The notes beneath the pieces are model-generated. The model saw only the letters and a list, made by a program, of their open reading frames with translations, did no database searches and was not told the origin of the DNA. DNA of 64,000 nucleotides from Simmondsia chinensis (Eukaryota; Streptophyta; Magnoliopsida; Caryophyllales; Simmondsiaceae), in assembly GCA_018398585.1 (NCBI GenBank), contig JAGTTD010000002.1:34960186-35024185 (forward strand). The letters are read 5' to 3'. A program made the translations under genes and the position numbers. Shown here in pieces: positions 1-10,577 of the stretch; within the stretch, counting starts at the first letter, position 1; each line of letters opens with the position of its first letter.

Positions 1-25
1 CCCTCTTTTACAAGGACCAAACGGG

Positions 26-912
26 TCACCCATTAAAATGGACTTGTACCATTCGATGACTAAGTGAAGGGGAACATGTGTCAATGAGGATTCTGGAAGC
101 ATCAATGCATCTCATAGAAGACATCCTCGAGTCCACCCTAACAAACTTTCCCCATAATCTAGTAAGGTCATAAAAGCAGTCCCTAGTCCAGCATTGGACA
201 GGCAATCCAAAAACCTCGATCCATACTCTTCTGCTAAGTGATCCAAGGATCTCGCCGGAATATTTAGAAACCTCGCTGAATTTCCTAAGAAGAATCTCGC
301 GACTAGGGCCGAGGTAGGACTCCAAAGTCTTACCGGAATCATAAACCAGGACGAAAGCGTTGGTGCTTAATCCTTGAGGCGTTAAACCGTGGAGGTCGTT
401 CTCCGTGATAAAGGTGAGAATATTATCCAGACTCACCTCACCCGACGTGTACGCAATTATAGACCGCTGTAGCTAATTCTCCACATTCTTGTTGGTGTTG
501 GAAACCACAATCCTTGAAATGTCAGAACCCACATAGCCTCTGGTCTGAGTAGGAGGGGTCTCATCCTAATCATGTATGCCAATAGTGGCTCTGATCTGCT
601 GGAAGACCCTTGAACGATGCTAGCTCCGGGCTGATGACTTAGTTGATCTTCTTGGTGGTTCAGCCCATTCAACCTAAGCTTGGCATCCACCACCTATCTA
701 CCATTCATAGATGAAATTGCTCTAGCAGCTTCCCTCGGATTATGAAATCGAACAAAACCATATGAACATCTAGACCTCAGCCTCTTATTAGCGGGAACAA
801 AAGTATCGTATATTGACCTGAAATCTCGGAAGGCATACTTGAGTCAGGAATTTGTCGTTTTCTCAGCTAAGCCATCAATGCAGATGGACACCGTCACAGC
901 GGAATTTGGCAT
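26..912 (-). pseudogene. Broken L1-type LINE ORF1 (RRM plus DUF4283-like)
   Basis: Read on the minus strand from an ATG at 912, the first 75 codons resemble an RNA-recognition motif, with an RNP2-like strand (VSICIDGL) and an RNP1-like strand (CSYGFVRF, about 768-745). After a frame change between 457 and 436, the piece down to 26 carries a block of the DUF4283 type (RRVWIEVFGLPVQCWT). This order, RRM then DUF4283, is known from ORF1 of plant L1 LINEs, which code for an RNA-binding chaperone of the retrotransposition particle. Lesions: in-frame stops near 844 and 695, a stop at 457-459, the frameshift, and a stop at 26-28. The coding direction leaves the window at the left edge, so any ORF2 would lie outside. 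The family call is from motifs only. Confidence 0.7.
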
Positions 913-1440
913 TGATCTCCGTATAGGTGTTTGTTGAAAGGGTGGCGAGGGAAGTTGGTTTGGAAAAAGTCTGATGGGGGGTTAAGAGGAGGTGAAATTT
1001 TGGGTTTTGTTTTGTTAGTTTGGGTTCTGTTTTGGTGGCTGAGTAGGGGAGAGGGGAAGGGGGAGGAGGCGCGGTGTAGGTGGAGAAGCCGAAGTGGTCT
1101 GGACCTAGGGAATGGGAGACGAAGGGGATGAAGGTCTGATGATGGCGTTTGAATGGAGGATGAGGGGGAGATTGTGGGTGGTGGTGATGGCGTTATTGGG
1201 GGAGACGAGACAGCCAGAGACGACAGCCACCAAGGTCACCAAATGTGAACACAAACGGCAAAGGAAGTAGCACGACAAAAACGACAACGCTGCGACGAAC
1301 CTGGCACTGCAACTCCGGTGCCGGAAGAAGGGGGCACGTGCCTACATGCGCCGGGAGAAGGGGGCACGTGTTTTCCAAAAAAATGTTCGTTGAACAACTA
1401 TAGGCACTTTGATGTCATGTCTTACTCTACTCTCGTGGAT
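913..1440 (-). other. GC-rich stretch upstream of the LINE ORF1, no gene
   Basis: The strand complementary to 913-1300 is pyrimidine- and GC-rich, as LINE 5' leaders often are, and it abuts the ORF1 start at 912. This may be the leader, but the element's 5' end could not be fixed. At about 1318-1372 a 20-odd-bp unit ending in GGGGGCACGTG occurs twice, giving two G-box (CACGTG) cores. Short ORFs here do not resemble any protein. Confidence 0.35.
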
Positions 1441-1449
1441 GTTACACAT

Positions 1450-1835
1450 CAAAGGAAGTTTCATCTCAAAACCAATTGATAATGGGTGGAGTAGTTCCTT
1501 ATATATAAATTGGTAATTTCTCTTATATTCCACCAATGTAAGATTCTTTTTCTTTCTTGGGATTGTATAAATCCACCACGCTCCGTAATCGTCGTTCTTG
1601 ACAGCTTCACTTTAGCTAACTTCACTCTCAGTAGGTAGCCCTTTTTCTTTTGTGGACGGCTTCATTCTACTCAAGATAGCCCTTTTGAAACTTAGGCTTG
1701 TCATATGTGGCTTGTGCAGCATGGCCTGTCCCATACCAGACCGTGCAAGACTTTAAAGCAAGGTCTATCCCATATCAAACCCAAAAAAGAAAAAGAATCT
1801 CACATTGGTGGAACATAAGAGAAATTACCTATAAC
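1450..1835 (-). mobile_element. TRIM-like mini-retrotransposon, copy 1, rearranged
   Basis: 1450-1770 matches 6530-6860 closely (shared stretch including ATCCACCACGCTCCG and TCATATGTGGCTTGTGC). At about 1780-1835, where copy 2 has a second direct terminal repeat, this copy has a piece of that repeat in inverted orientation (CACATTGGTGGAACATAAGA). The primer-site segment seen in copy 2 is missing. It looks like a deleted and rearranged copy; no protein is coded. Confidence 0.5.
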
Positions 1836-2214
1836 CTAGAAAACATATAATGAAACCCTTAAATTTTCCCATTAGAGAAAATAATCAAATTTTTGTTTCG
1901 AATATTGGAAAAAAAAATTAAAATAAAACTAAGAAATGGATGTATAACCTTTGAATTTCAGAGCCCATTTGATTTTTTTTCGATAGTAACAAAAAGTCAT
2001 GATACAAAACAGACACACTTAATTTTGGTTTTGCTTTGTATATCAAGGCTTGAAAACTCAATTTTGGTGCTGTTTTTTTTTTTTTTTTTTTCAAACATAT
2101 TAGTGTATGGGCGGATTGGTATGGGTGTTAGGTTGTTTACATGGGGTGTTTTTGGGACCTCAAGCTCATGAGGTTCCCTCCATCCACTAACTGTCAAACA
2201 ATTTTTCTAAAGAT
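1836..2214. other. AT-rich spacer
   Basis: No gene or recognisable element was seen. There is a T run at about 2070-2091. Confidence 0.6.
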
Positions 2215-2868
2215 TGTTGATGTATTTTCAAAATAGAGTATTTAATAAAATATTTGAGAAGTGTTTCATACTTGTTTGATTGTATTTGGCTTGTATAGGG
2301 TGTGTGTCGACACATAGGTACCGTGTGTTGACACACAGGTCTCCAGAACCATGTGTGTTGAAGTGTGTGTCGACACACAGCTTCAACACACAATCTTATA
2401 GTACCCTGTGTGTCGAAGCAAGTGTCGACACTCACTTCGACACACCGCTTGAGCTGTGTGTCGATGTGTGTGTGGACACATGGCTTCGACACACACAGGG
2501 CAGTTTCAACCGTTACTTCGCACAGTTTTTTCTGGTTTTGATGGTTGGCTTTGGATAAACATTGGTATGTCTTTTATTACACTTTTTCTATATACATGAC
2601 CCCATATTTGATTGAAAAGTTTATATGAAGAGAATTGCAAAGAAACACTTGATTGAATTCAAAAGAAAGTGTTGTGAAAAGTGGTTTGCAAGATCATTCT
2701 CTACATCTCTTCTATTCCTCCTTACACACACTCGCACTTCATATTTTTGGTTGTTATTGTATCCCCGATACTATTTTGTGACGTTCAAATAAGTCTTAAG
2801 GAAAGTGATCATATAGCCTCAACACCTGAGATCTTCAATTACCCGGTTCATAAGGAATTTCTCCAACA
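2215..2868 (+). mobile_element. Solo LTR, palindrome-rich family, copy 1
   Basis: Begins TGTTGATG and ends CCAACA, so it has TG...CA ends. It is homologous end to end with the inverted copy at 5278-6080. The flanks AAGAT (2210-2214) and TAGAT (2869-2873) match at 4 of 5 bases, as for a decayed 5-bp LTR-element target duplication. The interior, about 2296-2500, is packed with copies of a palindrome around the core TGTGTCGACACA. No internal region, primer site or ORF of an LTR element flanks it, so a solo LTR left by recombination is the simplest reading. Confidence 0.6.
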
Positions 2869-3277
2869 TAGATTTCCTTAGATATGGAAAACGGGTCAGC
2901 CCGGGTGAACCTATAACCTAACACCTCAAGTCAGGCTTGTTTGGATGAGTTGAACTGGGTTAGATAGGTTTATATAACGGGTTAAATAGGGTCAGGTCTA
3001 AGAAGAAAATTTCTTTGACTCGGTTTGACTACAAGACGCTAATTTGAGGCTGGTTGGGTTAGACTGAGTTGCAGATCTGACCTGAGTTAAACCCACCCTA
3101 CTATAATCGGCTCCAAACATGCTGGGTTTCTCTTGGGTGAAAACTCTGTATGTGACCTTTAGGCATATTGCTTTGTTTTGAAACATATTGTTTAACAAAG
3201 AAATGCCCAAGTACAAAATACAAGCAAATGATATCACTGACTTTTTTAGTAATGTGAACAACACATAATGCAACAAG
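2869..3277. other. Spacer with GGGTT/AACCC-rich sequence
   Basis: Repeated GGGTT and AACCC words, as in ends of plant hAT-like MITEs, but no matching terminal repeats or target duplication were found. No gene. Confidence 0.4.
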
Positions 3278-3290
3278 TGCTTACATAGAT

Positions 3291-4520
3291 TATTTTTTTT
3301 TTGATAATTATTGGCAAAGTCATAGTACATACCGGACCTCGACACAGCGAGACCTCAACCATCCCGTAAACGGATATGGGTACAAAATTTCATATCAAAA
3401 CGGGAAAAATCAGACACCAAAGACAAACGGGACAACATCACGCAAACAAAAAAGGACCAGAGGCTAACAAGGCACCAGTTGAATTCGAAGCAGGCACACA
3501 CGTAGCCACACTTCCCAATCAAAGACGAACAACCTCAAGAGGGTGGAAAACAGGAGAGGGAAACCCCCCCTGCATTGTAAGTACGGTACCAGACATAGGA
3601 CCGGACAGGGAGCGTACCGACTGCACAACACAAATAAGGGGAAGAAAAATCCAGATTGGCGGGCAAAGTCAGGAAGCCTCTTGAGGAATTATATTGTCAG
3701 AGAGACCTTGGTATAGCAGGTGATTCACATAGACAAAAACACAACGAGACCCTACTAGACTAGTCCTGAGAACAAAATTGATGTTGGTATGGGAGATGTG
3801 CTGACACAGGGATGTTTTGACTGGACCTGGACAACAAACAAAAACAGCCTAAGAACGAAAAATAAAAATAAAACCCCGGATGAGACAGGAAAGTTGCCTA
3901 GGGGTGGCGATGTGACGGCTATGGAGCTCATCGGCGAAGGATGGACACGGCGGCGCGGGATGGAAACCGGCGGCAAAGAAAGGAACTCGGCGGTGAAGAC
4001 AGGTCAAAACTCGGTAGTGAAAACAAGACCTCGGCGATGCTAGTGATGGAACTCACCTGTGATGAAGCTTGGGATGGATACTCGGCGGCAGAGATGGACC
4101 TCGGCGGTGGAGATTGAGGCTCGGCGGCGAAGAGGACCGGAGGGAGAAAACGAGGAAAATCCCCCAGGACAAAAATTAACCCCAGAGGCGGCCAAATGGT
4201 GGTAAGGGTAAGCGGTCGACCGTCAGACGCATCACATACTCGGAACCTGCGGACTGGCCTACCTGAGATGGGGAGACGGGGCGAAGATGAAGGGCATCCC
4301 CCCCTTTGAGGATGCGCCTGGAGTCTGTAGGTGGCTGCTAGTGGTGGTGGGCCTGGAGGTGGCGTCGTAGGTGGCTACCGGTGGTGGTCGGGACCGGCGC
4401 AGGGCGGTGGAGGAAGTGGGGTTCCGTGGGGGGGAGGGGAGATGAAGGGTCATCCCCCTCGGAGGTTTTGAAATTTGAAAGTAGTGGAGAGAAAAAGTTA
4501 GAGAGAGGCGAGTGAGAATT
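3291..4520 (-). mobile_element. Non-LTR retroposon, internally deleted, with poly(A) tail
   Basis: The 13-base sequence TGCTTACATAGAT flanks the insert exactly on both sides (3278-3290 and 4521-4533). On the minus strand the insert ends TTATCAAAAAAAA (T run at 3293-3302 on the plus strand), a typical plant LINE 3' end. Its 5' part (4520 down to about 3900) is GC-rich with many CCGCCGAG words. At about 1.23 kb with no recognisable RT or endonuclease ORF, it is either an internally deleted LINE or a non-autonomous retroposon using a LINE tail. ORFs here on either strand look like chance. Confidence 0.65.
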
Positions 4521-4533
4521 TGCTTACATAGAT

Positions 4534-5169
4534 AGAATATCATGCACTATTTTCAACATAATATAACAACTGTTTACGCAAATGATAGATGGGATATTAT
4601 TTATTTACCTCCATAAAAAATATAAATTTTGGTGAAGTTGTTATTTTATTTTAGAAAGATTTATGAAAATTAATAAATGAGCACAACACAAAAATTTAGC
4701 TTAAATTCAAAACATATACTCTAATACATTCATACATAACATAAAAACATATAATAAAATAAAAACAACAATTAGGGAAGAAAAGTAAAGGAAATCATAA
4801 AAATAAAAGCTAGTAAAGTATAAATAATAAATGAATGCCTGCTAGAAACTCTCGAGTCTGCAAAATTTTTGTTGCAACCCCCTCTAAAAAGACCCAGTAT
4901 GGGCTTCGAAAAGTATTTCATTTACCAAAAATTTTAGAAAATTTTCTTTTATTTTATGAAGATCATTTGTTTTAGAAAGTTATTACTTTTAATATGTTAA
5001 ACTCTATAACATAAGACCCTTGCTTATACGAAAGCTTTTATTAATATTAATTGCTAAACTTTATACCATAAAACCCTTACTTAAATGAAAGTTTTGGGTA
5101 AAAGTTGTGAACACTAAAAATCAATGCGAAACTAAAAAATATATATATATATATATTTCAGATACCATG
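4534..5169. other. AT-rich spacer with short AT microsatellite
   Basis: No gene seen. An (AT)n run lies at about 5139-5156. Confidence 0.6.
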
Positions 5170-5277
5170 TTGATGTCACCATAGGGATGGCAATAGGCTG
5201 GGTGCGTACGGGGACTTCCTCCCCCATACCCGTACGTACCCACCACCCAAATTCATACCCATACACGTCTCATTAAT

Positions 5278-6080
5278 TGTTAGAACAATCTTCAAAATCT
5301 TGCAAAATCCTTGCAACCGAGTAACCAAAAGATCTTAGATGTTGAGGCCATGTAATCACTTTTCTTAAAATTTATTTCAGTATACGAAATATTCTCGTGG
5401 ATATAACAACAACTAAGTATGAAGTGAGAGTATGTAAGAAGAGAGATTGAATGAGATATAGGGAGACTGAAGTTTCTTAAACTTTCACATGAACACAACA
5501 TCACTTGCACTCAATGTTTGAACTTTCTTTCAACGGAGTTTTTCAATCTTTTCTCTCAAACTTTGATTGAATCCAAGTGTACAAAACAAAGGGAATGTCT
5601 TTGTATTTACAAAGCCAAGACATCCCAAAACAACCCAAGAAGAACCGCCAAAACCGGCAAAAAACCACACAAATAACGGTCAACACACAGCTGCTGTGCA
5701 TTGAGACACAGCTGCTTTGTGTCGTCACACACTTCGACACACAGCTTTCTGTAAATGGGAGTCGAAACTGAGTGCCGACACTCATTTCAACACACATCTC
5801 TTTTGTAAGCCTATGTGTCTGTGTGTTGACGCACAGCTACTTTCAGCGTGCTTCTGTAAAGGCTGTGTGTCGACACACCGGCTATGTGTATAGACACACA
5901 GCTATTCTTCTACAGTTCTGTTGGATTGTGTGTCGTCACACATGGCCTATGTGTCGACACACATCCCCAACAAGCCTTAAATACTTAGAATTTGAATGGG
6001 ACAATCTTAAACACATTTATATACAGATTCAACAAACATTTAACATATTATTCATTACACATTTTCAAAATACGTCAACA
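5278..6080 (-). mobile_element. Solo LTR, palindrome-rich family, copy 2
   Basis: Plus-strand ends are TGTTAGAAC and CGTCAACA. TTAAT flanks it exactly on both sides (5273-5277 and 6081-6085), a 5-bp target duplication. It is the inverted homologue of 2215-2868 and about 150 bp longer, mainly because of its larger palindrome cluster (about 5680-5970), with perfect copies such as TGTGTCGACACAC near 5865 and 5950. No coding sequence. Confidence 0.75.
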
Positions 6081-6254
6081 TTAATTGCCTGCCATAGGCA
6101 TGAAGTAGTTACCCATACCTATCCTGGCGGGTACGAACTCATCGCCATTGCCCCATTACCCGCTTTAATGTAGGTACCAAACAATTATTCATACATGTTC
6201 ATTAATTATTTAATATTATATTTTATAATCTAATTATAATTTGCTCTAATATTT

Positions 6255-6446
6255 TGCTAACGAGAAACCCAGTTACCGTGTAAACCCTAATCCATGTTGT
6301 GACCCCTACACTACATAAGTTAATTAAGTCAGAAATTCCTGAGGGAGAGGTTCAAGGGAAGAATCAAACTCTAGACTTTTTGGCTTAAAGTAACACTCTA
6401 TTTCCTTACTTGCCTCTTACTACTGAGGCAAGGCCTTGGTGGGTAG
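6255..6446 (-). mobile_element. tRNA-type SINE
   Basis: TTTGCTCTAATATTT lies on both sides (6240-6254 and 6447-6461), a perfect 15-bp target duplication around a 192-bp insert. On the minus strand the insert starts CTACCCACCAAGG. It has an A-box-like CCTCAGTAGTAAGAGG and, about 45 bases later, a B-box-like GAGTTTGATTC, the spacing expected of a tRNA-derived RNA polymerase III promoter. No protein is coded. SINEs depend on a LINE partner; which one is not evident. Confidence 0.7.
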
Positions 6447-6516
6447 TTTGCTCTAATATTTGACATAAAAGTATGTAACTAAATCAAATATATATTTTTG
6501 TATTTTTAAATAAATA

Positions 6517-7045
6517 AAATACAAATGAGGCTTCATCTCAAAACCAATTGATAATGGATGGAGTAGTTCTTTAGATATATAAATTGGTAATTTCTCTTAT
6601 GTTCCACCAATGTGAGATTCGTTCTCCTTTTTAGGTTCATATTAATCCACCACGCTCCGCAATCGTCGTTTTTGGCAACTTCACTCTAGGCAACTTCACT
6701 CTGAGTAAGTAGCCTTTTTCTTTTGTGAACGGCTCCGCTCTACTCTAGATAGCCCTTTGAAACGTAGGCCCATCATATGTGGCTTGTGCAACATGGCCAT
6801 CGAGCATGGCCCGTCCTATACCAAGCTGGGCAAGAGTCCAGAGCAAGGTCTATCTCATATCAAACCAAGCTCCCTGAAATCGATCCGAGGATAGACGGCT
6901 CTGATACTATTATTACATACTAAAGAAGGTTCTATCCTAGAACCAATTGGCAATGGGTGGAGTAGTTCCTTAGGTATATGAATTGGTAATTCCTCCTGCA
7001 TTCCACCAATATGGGATCCTATCTCTTTTTTGGGTTCATATCAGG
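6517..7045 (-). mobile_element. TRIM-like mini-retrotransposon, copy 2
   Basis: Two direct repeats of about 120-130 bp, about 6517-6640 and 6912-7045, share AACCAATTGRYAATGG, TATRAATTGGTAATT and ATTCCACCAAT. They bracket about 270 bp with no ORF. Just inside the right repeat (about 6897-6912) is GGCTCTGATAC, the complement of the initiator-tRNA-Met primer site TGGTATCAGAGCC, which fixes the orientation as minus. Two short LTRs, a primer site and a tiny non-coding interior are the definition of a TRIM. Repeat ends are eroded, so boundaries are approximate. Confidence 0.65.
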
Positions 7046-7062
7046 GGCGGTGTGGGTATAGC

Positions 7063-8000
7063 ATGTTAGAATTGGTGTCCTGAAAAACTTTAATTAGTTA
7101 TTTTTAAATATTAAATAAATAAATTATTTTATTTATTTATTGCTTGATTATGTTTTACGAGTCTAATGAAAGTATGATTGTTTTCTAAAACATTGTATGA
7201 TATGGACGTAGTCCAAGATGACATGTCGAGTTTGATTTAAGTGGGCAATGGGATTGAGTCACAAATAGACTTAAATCAAATTAGTGATGTGTTGTCAAAA
7301 TATGTTCATAGTTGGTGATAAGTTTGGATAACTTGTCTTAAAAGACTATAATATAATACTTTAGATAACTTTTCTTGGTCATGTGGATAGAGATCCAAAA
7401 GTGTTATATTAGTGTTGGCTATATGATTGGAACACTAAGCAAGACCACTTGAATTATTTGTTTCTTAACTGCTTAGTCGGAACTCGTGCATGGATTATTT
7501 GTTGCTTTGATGTGATAAAAGGATTAGTCACAACACGTTGACTTAAATCTTACATGCGTTGGGTAATGGCATGAAATATAGCAGAAACAGGTGTTTGACA
7601 TGGAGTTTGTAGTCTCCCATATGTTTAACAATTGAAATTAGTACAGAAATTATTTTCTGTATTATTAAATTGTTCAAGAAGGGCAAGATGGGAACTACAG
7701 CAAAAAATGTAAGAAAAGTAATGGTAGTAATTAAAGTTATTTTTGTTCATGTATATCTAATACAGGGGTTGATCATAATAATAAAGTTATTTATAAATTC
7801 TTGAGTGAATATATTTAATTCCAGAGTACAATAATATTTGTTGAGTGGAATTAAGTGTTGCTAAATTTTAATCAGTGTCACATGATTAGACTTAACCCAT
7901 TTGGAATTAGAATTAGATTGTCCTTGAGATAACTTCGCAAACTTCTACTTAAGTATCATTTAAAAATATTTAAAAATAAATTGATGAGATAAATTATTTA
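7063..8000 (+). repeat. LTR-like relic, non-coding
   Basis: Starts TGTTAGAATTGGTGTCCTG like a copia-type LTR and runs about 900 bp without ORFs. The segment at about 7365-7455 (GGATAGAGATCC, CACTTGAATTATTTG) has a diverged inverted counterpart at about 17235-17335 (AGATCTCTATCTACATGAC, CAAATAAACAACTCAAGTGG style order), so it is a dispersed family. No partner LTR, primer site or target duplication was seen. Confidence 0.35.
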
Positions 8001-8359
8001 TTTATAAGACAAACAAATTTTTATTTTAAATAAATATTTATTGAAATGAATAAATGATAAATTATATCATAATTAAACCAAAGCAAAATAAAAACAAAAT
8101 CATAGAAAATAGAAACACAGTGTTGGTGCTCATCTGCTTCACAAAAGATAATAAGATGACGTCATCATGACAGCATCTTGGTGAAATCCAATCTTGCAAT
8201 TTTACCTCCCCCGTGTAATTGTTTCGCTATGTGAATGATTTGATTCTCTTTCCCTTCTTTACCCGACATTGCTTTAAGCGTTATTTGTATCCCAAAATCT
8301 ATTATAAATATGGAGGTTTTGGCCGTATGGTTAAATGGAAAGGTTTTAGTACTTAGTTT
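8001..8359. other. AT-rich spacer
   Basis: No gene or element recognised. Confidence 0.6.
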
Positions 8360-8367
8360 TCTCTTAT

Positions 8368-9101
8368 TAAGGGTGTATCGAGTCGAGCGGAGCTGAGTAC
8401 CTTAGTACTCGACTCGACCTCGATTAACTATTTGGATACTCGAATTTGTACTTGAATTTGATTTGAGTAGTTAATTTTGCTCGAACTCGAACTTGATTAA
8501 CTATTCGAGTGCTCGACTCGACTTGAGCACTTGTTTTTTGTGTATATGAATATTCAACACTTAGCTCTATTATAATATTATTTTATACACGTGAATATTA
8601 GTTATACTCAATTTAGATATTCAATTATTGCTCATACTATATTTTAATATATATAACCATAAATCACCGATATATTAATAGCAAATATGCATCAAAACCT
8701 AAGTTTCAAAAAATACAAGCAAACCCAATACAAGTTCTTTTACTCTACCACTAATGTAACGTGTCTTTTTTTACAAGGAATTCAATGTTCCTTCTTTCAT
8801 TCTACAATTAATGTCACAAGCCATACATTTCAAAAAAAAAAAAAAGTACACAAGAACTACTTCATACGAGCCGAGTATTGAGTTGAGTATTTGAGTATCG
8901 AGTCAAGTATTCAATCAAATATTGAGCTGAGTATTTAATCGAGTATCAAGCCGAGTAGTTCACTACTCGACTCGTACTCGTTTATTAATTGAGCATCTTT
9001 TAATGCTCGAAATTGAACTCGAACTCGATTAATTCGAGTTCAAGTTTGAGTCGAGTTTTATTTGAGCTACTTGTGAGCGGCTCAGATCGTTTACACTCTT
9101 A
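8368..9101. mobile_element. Non-autonomous hAT element (ACTCGA-rich)
   Basis: Left end TAAGGGTGTATCGAG and right end, read inverted, TAAGAGTGTAAACGA form terminal inverted repeats of the plant hAT type. Both subterminal regions are full of CTCGA/TCGAG words. Flanks TCTCTTAT (8360-8367) and TCTCCCAC (9102-9109) agree at 5 of 8, and all three differences are C/T. The ends resemble those of the large hAT at 32989-53068, so this may be a relative. No transposase. Confidence 0.55.
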
Positions 9102-9751
9102 TCTCCCACGATGAAATCCCTAAGTATTGTTTAGGAACTTTGAAATTTATTGTCTAGCATAATTTTTCTAAAAAATTATTTTTTGGAAAGATTAAAAGGA
9201 AAAATTGTGTTATGAAAATTTTCTTAAATAAAAAATTTTGGGAGCCAACACTCCCGATACTAGAAGAGGTCACTGTGAAGAATACCTTAATTTGTTAAGA
9301 AATCTTCTTACAATTTGGGATCTTCAAGTCGGAATTGGGATTCGCCCTTCAGGTATGTTTAATTAAATGTTTGAAATTTAATTTGTTTTTTTCTTATTTT
9401 ATTTATTCTACATACCATATTTATACATATTGTATTCAATGTTTTTCATTTGTCATATTATAAACCTATTAGAGTAAGATCTAGGTTTAATTAAATAATT
9501 TATTTAGATCGAGACTTTAGATTTAAAATTAAGAATTCGAAAATTCGTTTTCCGCTGTGCATGTCCTAACCAATTTTAGGAAATATTTTGAAAATATGTT
9601 TACAACATAGCATCATACACGTACCTAACCTATATACATGACGAATATTGTAATTTATACCCGATCTAGACCTGTACCCGTTACCCACCTTACTTATACA
9701 TGTGTCCAACCAAATGGGGCGGATACCCGCAAGTAACAGGTATTACCCGCC
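9102..9751. other. Spacer, AT-rich
   Basis: No gene seen. The last 100 bases belong to the ACCCG-rich end of the putative hAT-like element described at 5170-9778. Confidence 0.5.
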
Positions 9752-9805
9752 ATTGCCATCCCTAACTATGACGTCAACCTGATGGATGTAAGGACGCCGA
9801 GGGCA

Positions 9806-10420
9806 GCGTAGGGGTGAACAAATATTGGTCCTGATCAGTGTACTAGACTGCACCGACTATATGTCGGTCTTGGTCTAAGTATGTGGACCTAATTGGTCTT
9901 TCGTCCAATCTGATACGATGCCATGCCGGAAAACCTGAAGATCAATCGACACTAATTTTGAATTAAATATATATATATATATTGCATTATCATCTTTAAA
10001 TAATGTTAAAAAAAAATCATCTTTAAATTGTGCATATTATACTTTATCATTATTTCTAAGTTTCTATTTTTGTTTTAAAATTTTTTTTTTCTTATAATTG
10101 TGTTTGCTGGCTGGAAAGCCAGTCCAAATAGGTTTAGTCTGGTTCCTGTTAGGTTTTTTATTGGTCTTAGACTGGACCAACCCGGTAGTACCAGGATAGG
10201 TGACCTCCTGGGAAGTCCTTACCCTCAGGTTGGGGGCACTAAGAAACAACCTCTCTTCAGGTTGACACCCTAAAGGGGAAAGGCTGTGTATATCCGCCCC
10301 CCTAAATCCTGTATAGGCGGGAAGCCTTGAGGCATTGAATATGTTCCTTTAGACTGGACCAACCCGGTTTTAATCATTTTGTCCATAGTCTCTTGATTTG
10401 AGATAATTTGATCTTTGGTC
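9806..10420. repeat. Degenerate repeat rich in GGTCC/GGACC, carrying a SINE
   Basis: GTAGGGGTGAACAAATATTGG at its left resembles plant hAT MITE ends, and GGTCC/GGACCAA words recur up to about 10390. No matching right end was identified. The 5S-headed SINE at 10187-10348 is inserted in it. Confidence 0.3.
10187..10348 (+). mobile_element. 5S-rRNA-headed SINE, copy A (5'-truncated)
   Basis: TTAGACTGGACCAACCCGGT flanks it exactly (10167-10186 and 10349-10368), a perfect 20-bp target duplication. The first 36 bases match the 3' third of plant 5S rRNA, including the whole box C region (10193-10212, AGGATAGGTGACCTCCTGGG) and GAAGTCCT. From CCCTCAGGTTGGGG onward it matches copy B and resembles the 3' end of the RTE LINE at 19850-19990. 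The upstream 5S part with box A is missing, as expected of incomplete reverse transcription. Not a 5S gene. Confidence 0.75.
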
Positions 10421-10577
10421 CCATCAGATGTTGGACCAATGTGCTATAATTATGTTTCCCATAGCTTTTCCTTAAGTTTGCGAATCCCTTTTCAAAAATT
10501 CTATGATATAAATGTTGGGAAATTCACACAATCATGCACAGGTGGAAGCGAAAATCAACAAAAGAACATCAAAACAA

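Larger units (their letters stand above)
5170..9778. mobile_element. Possible hAT-like element defined by inverted ends, filled with later insertions
   Basis: TAGGGATGGCAAT at 5182-5194 is matched in inverted orientation by ATTGCCATCCCTA at 9752-9764. The match extends outward as GTTGAYGTCA, and both ends are followed inward by CGGGT/ACCCG-rich sequence. TAGGGATGGCAA-type ends are common in plant hAT non-autonomous elements. No convincing 8-bp duplication is seen, so two separate elements in opposite orientation remain possible. Between the ends lie the solo LTR, SINE, TRIM, an LTR-like relic and a smaller hAT MITE annotated separately. Confidence 0.35.

Noticed and set aside
931..1378. Short overlapping ORFs on both strands
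   Set aside because: Low-complexity GC-rich leader-like DNA; no similarity to proteins.
3376..3684. 102-codon plus-strand ORF
   Set aside because: Lies antisense in the retroposon and resembles no family.
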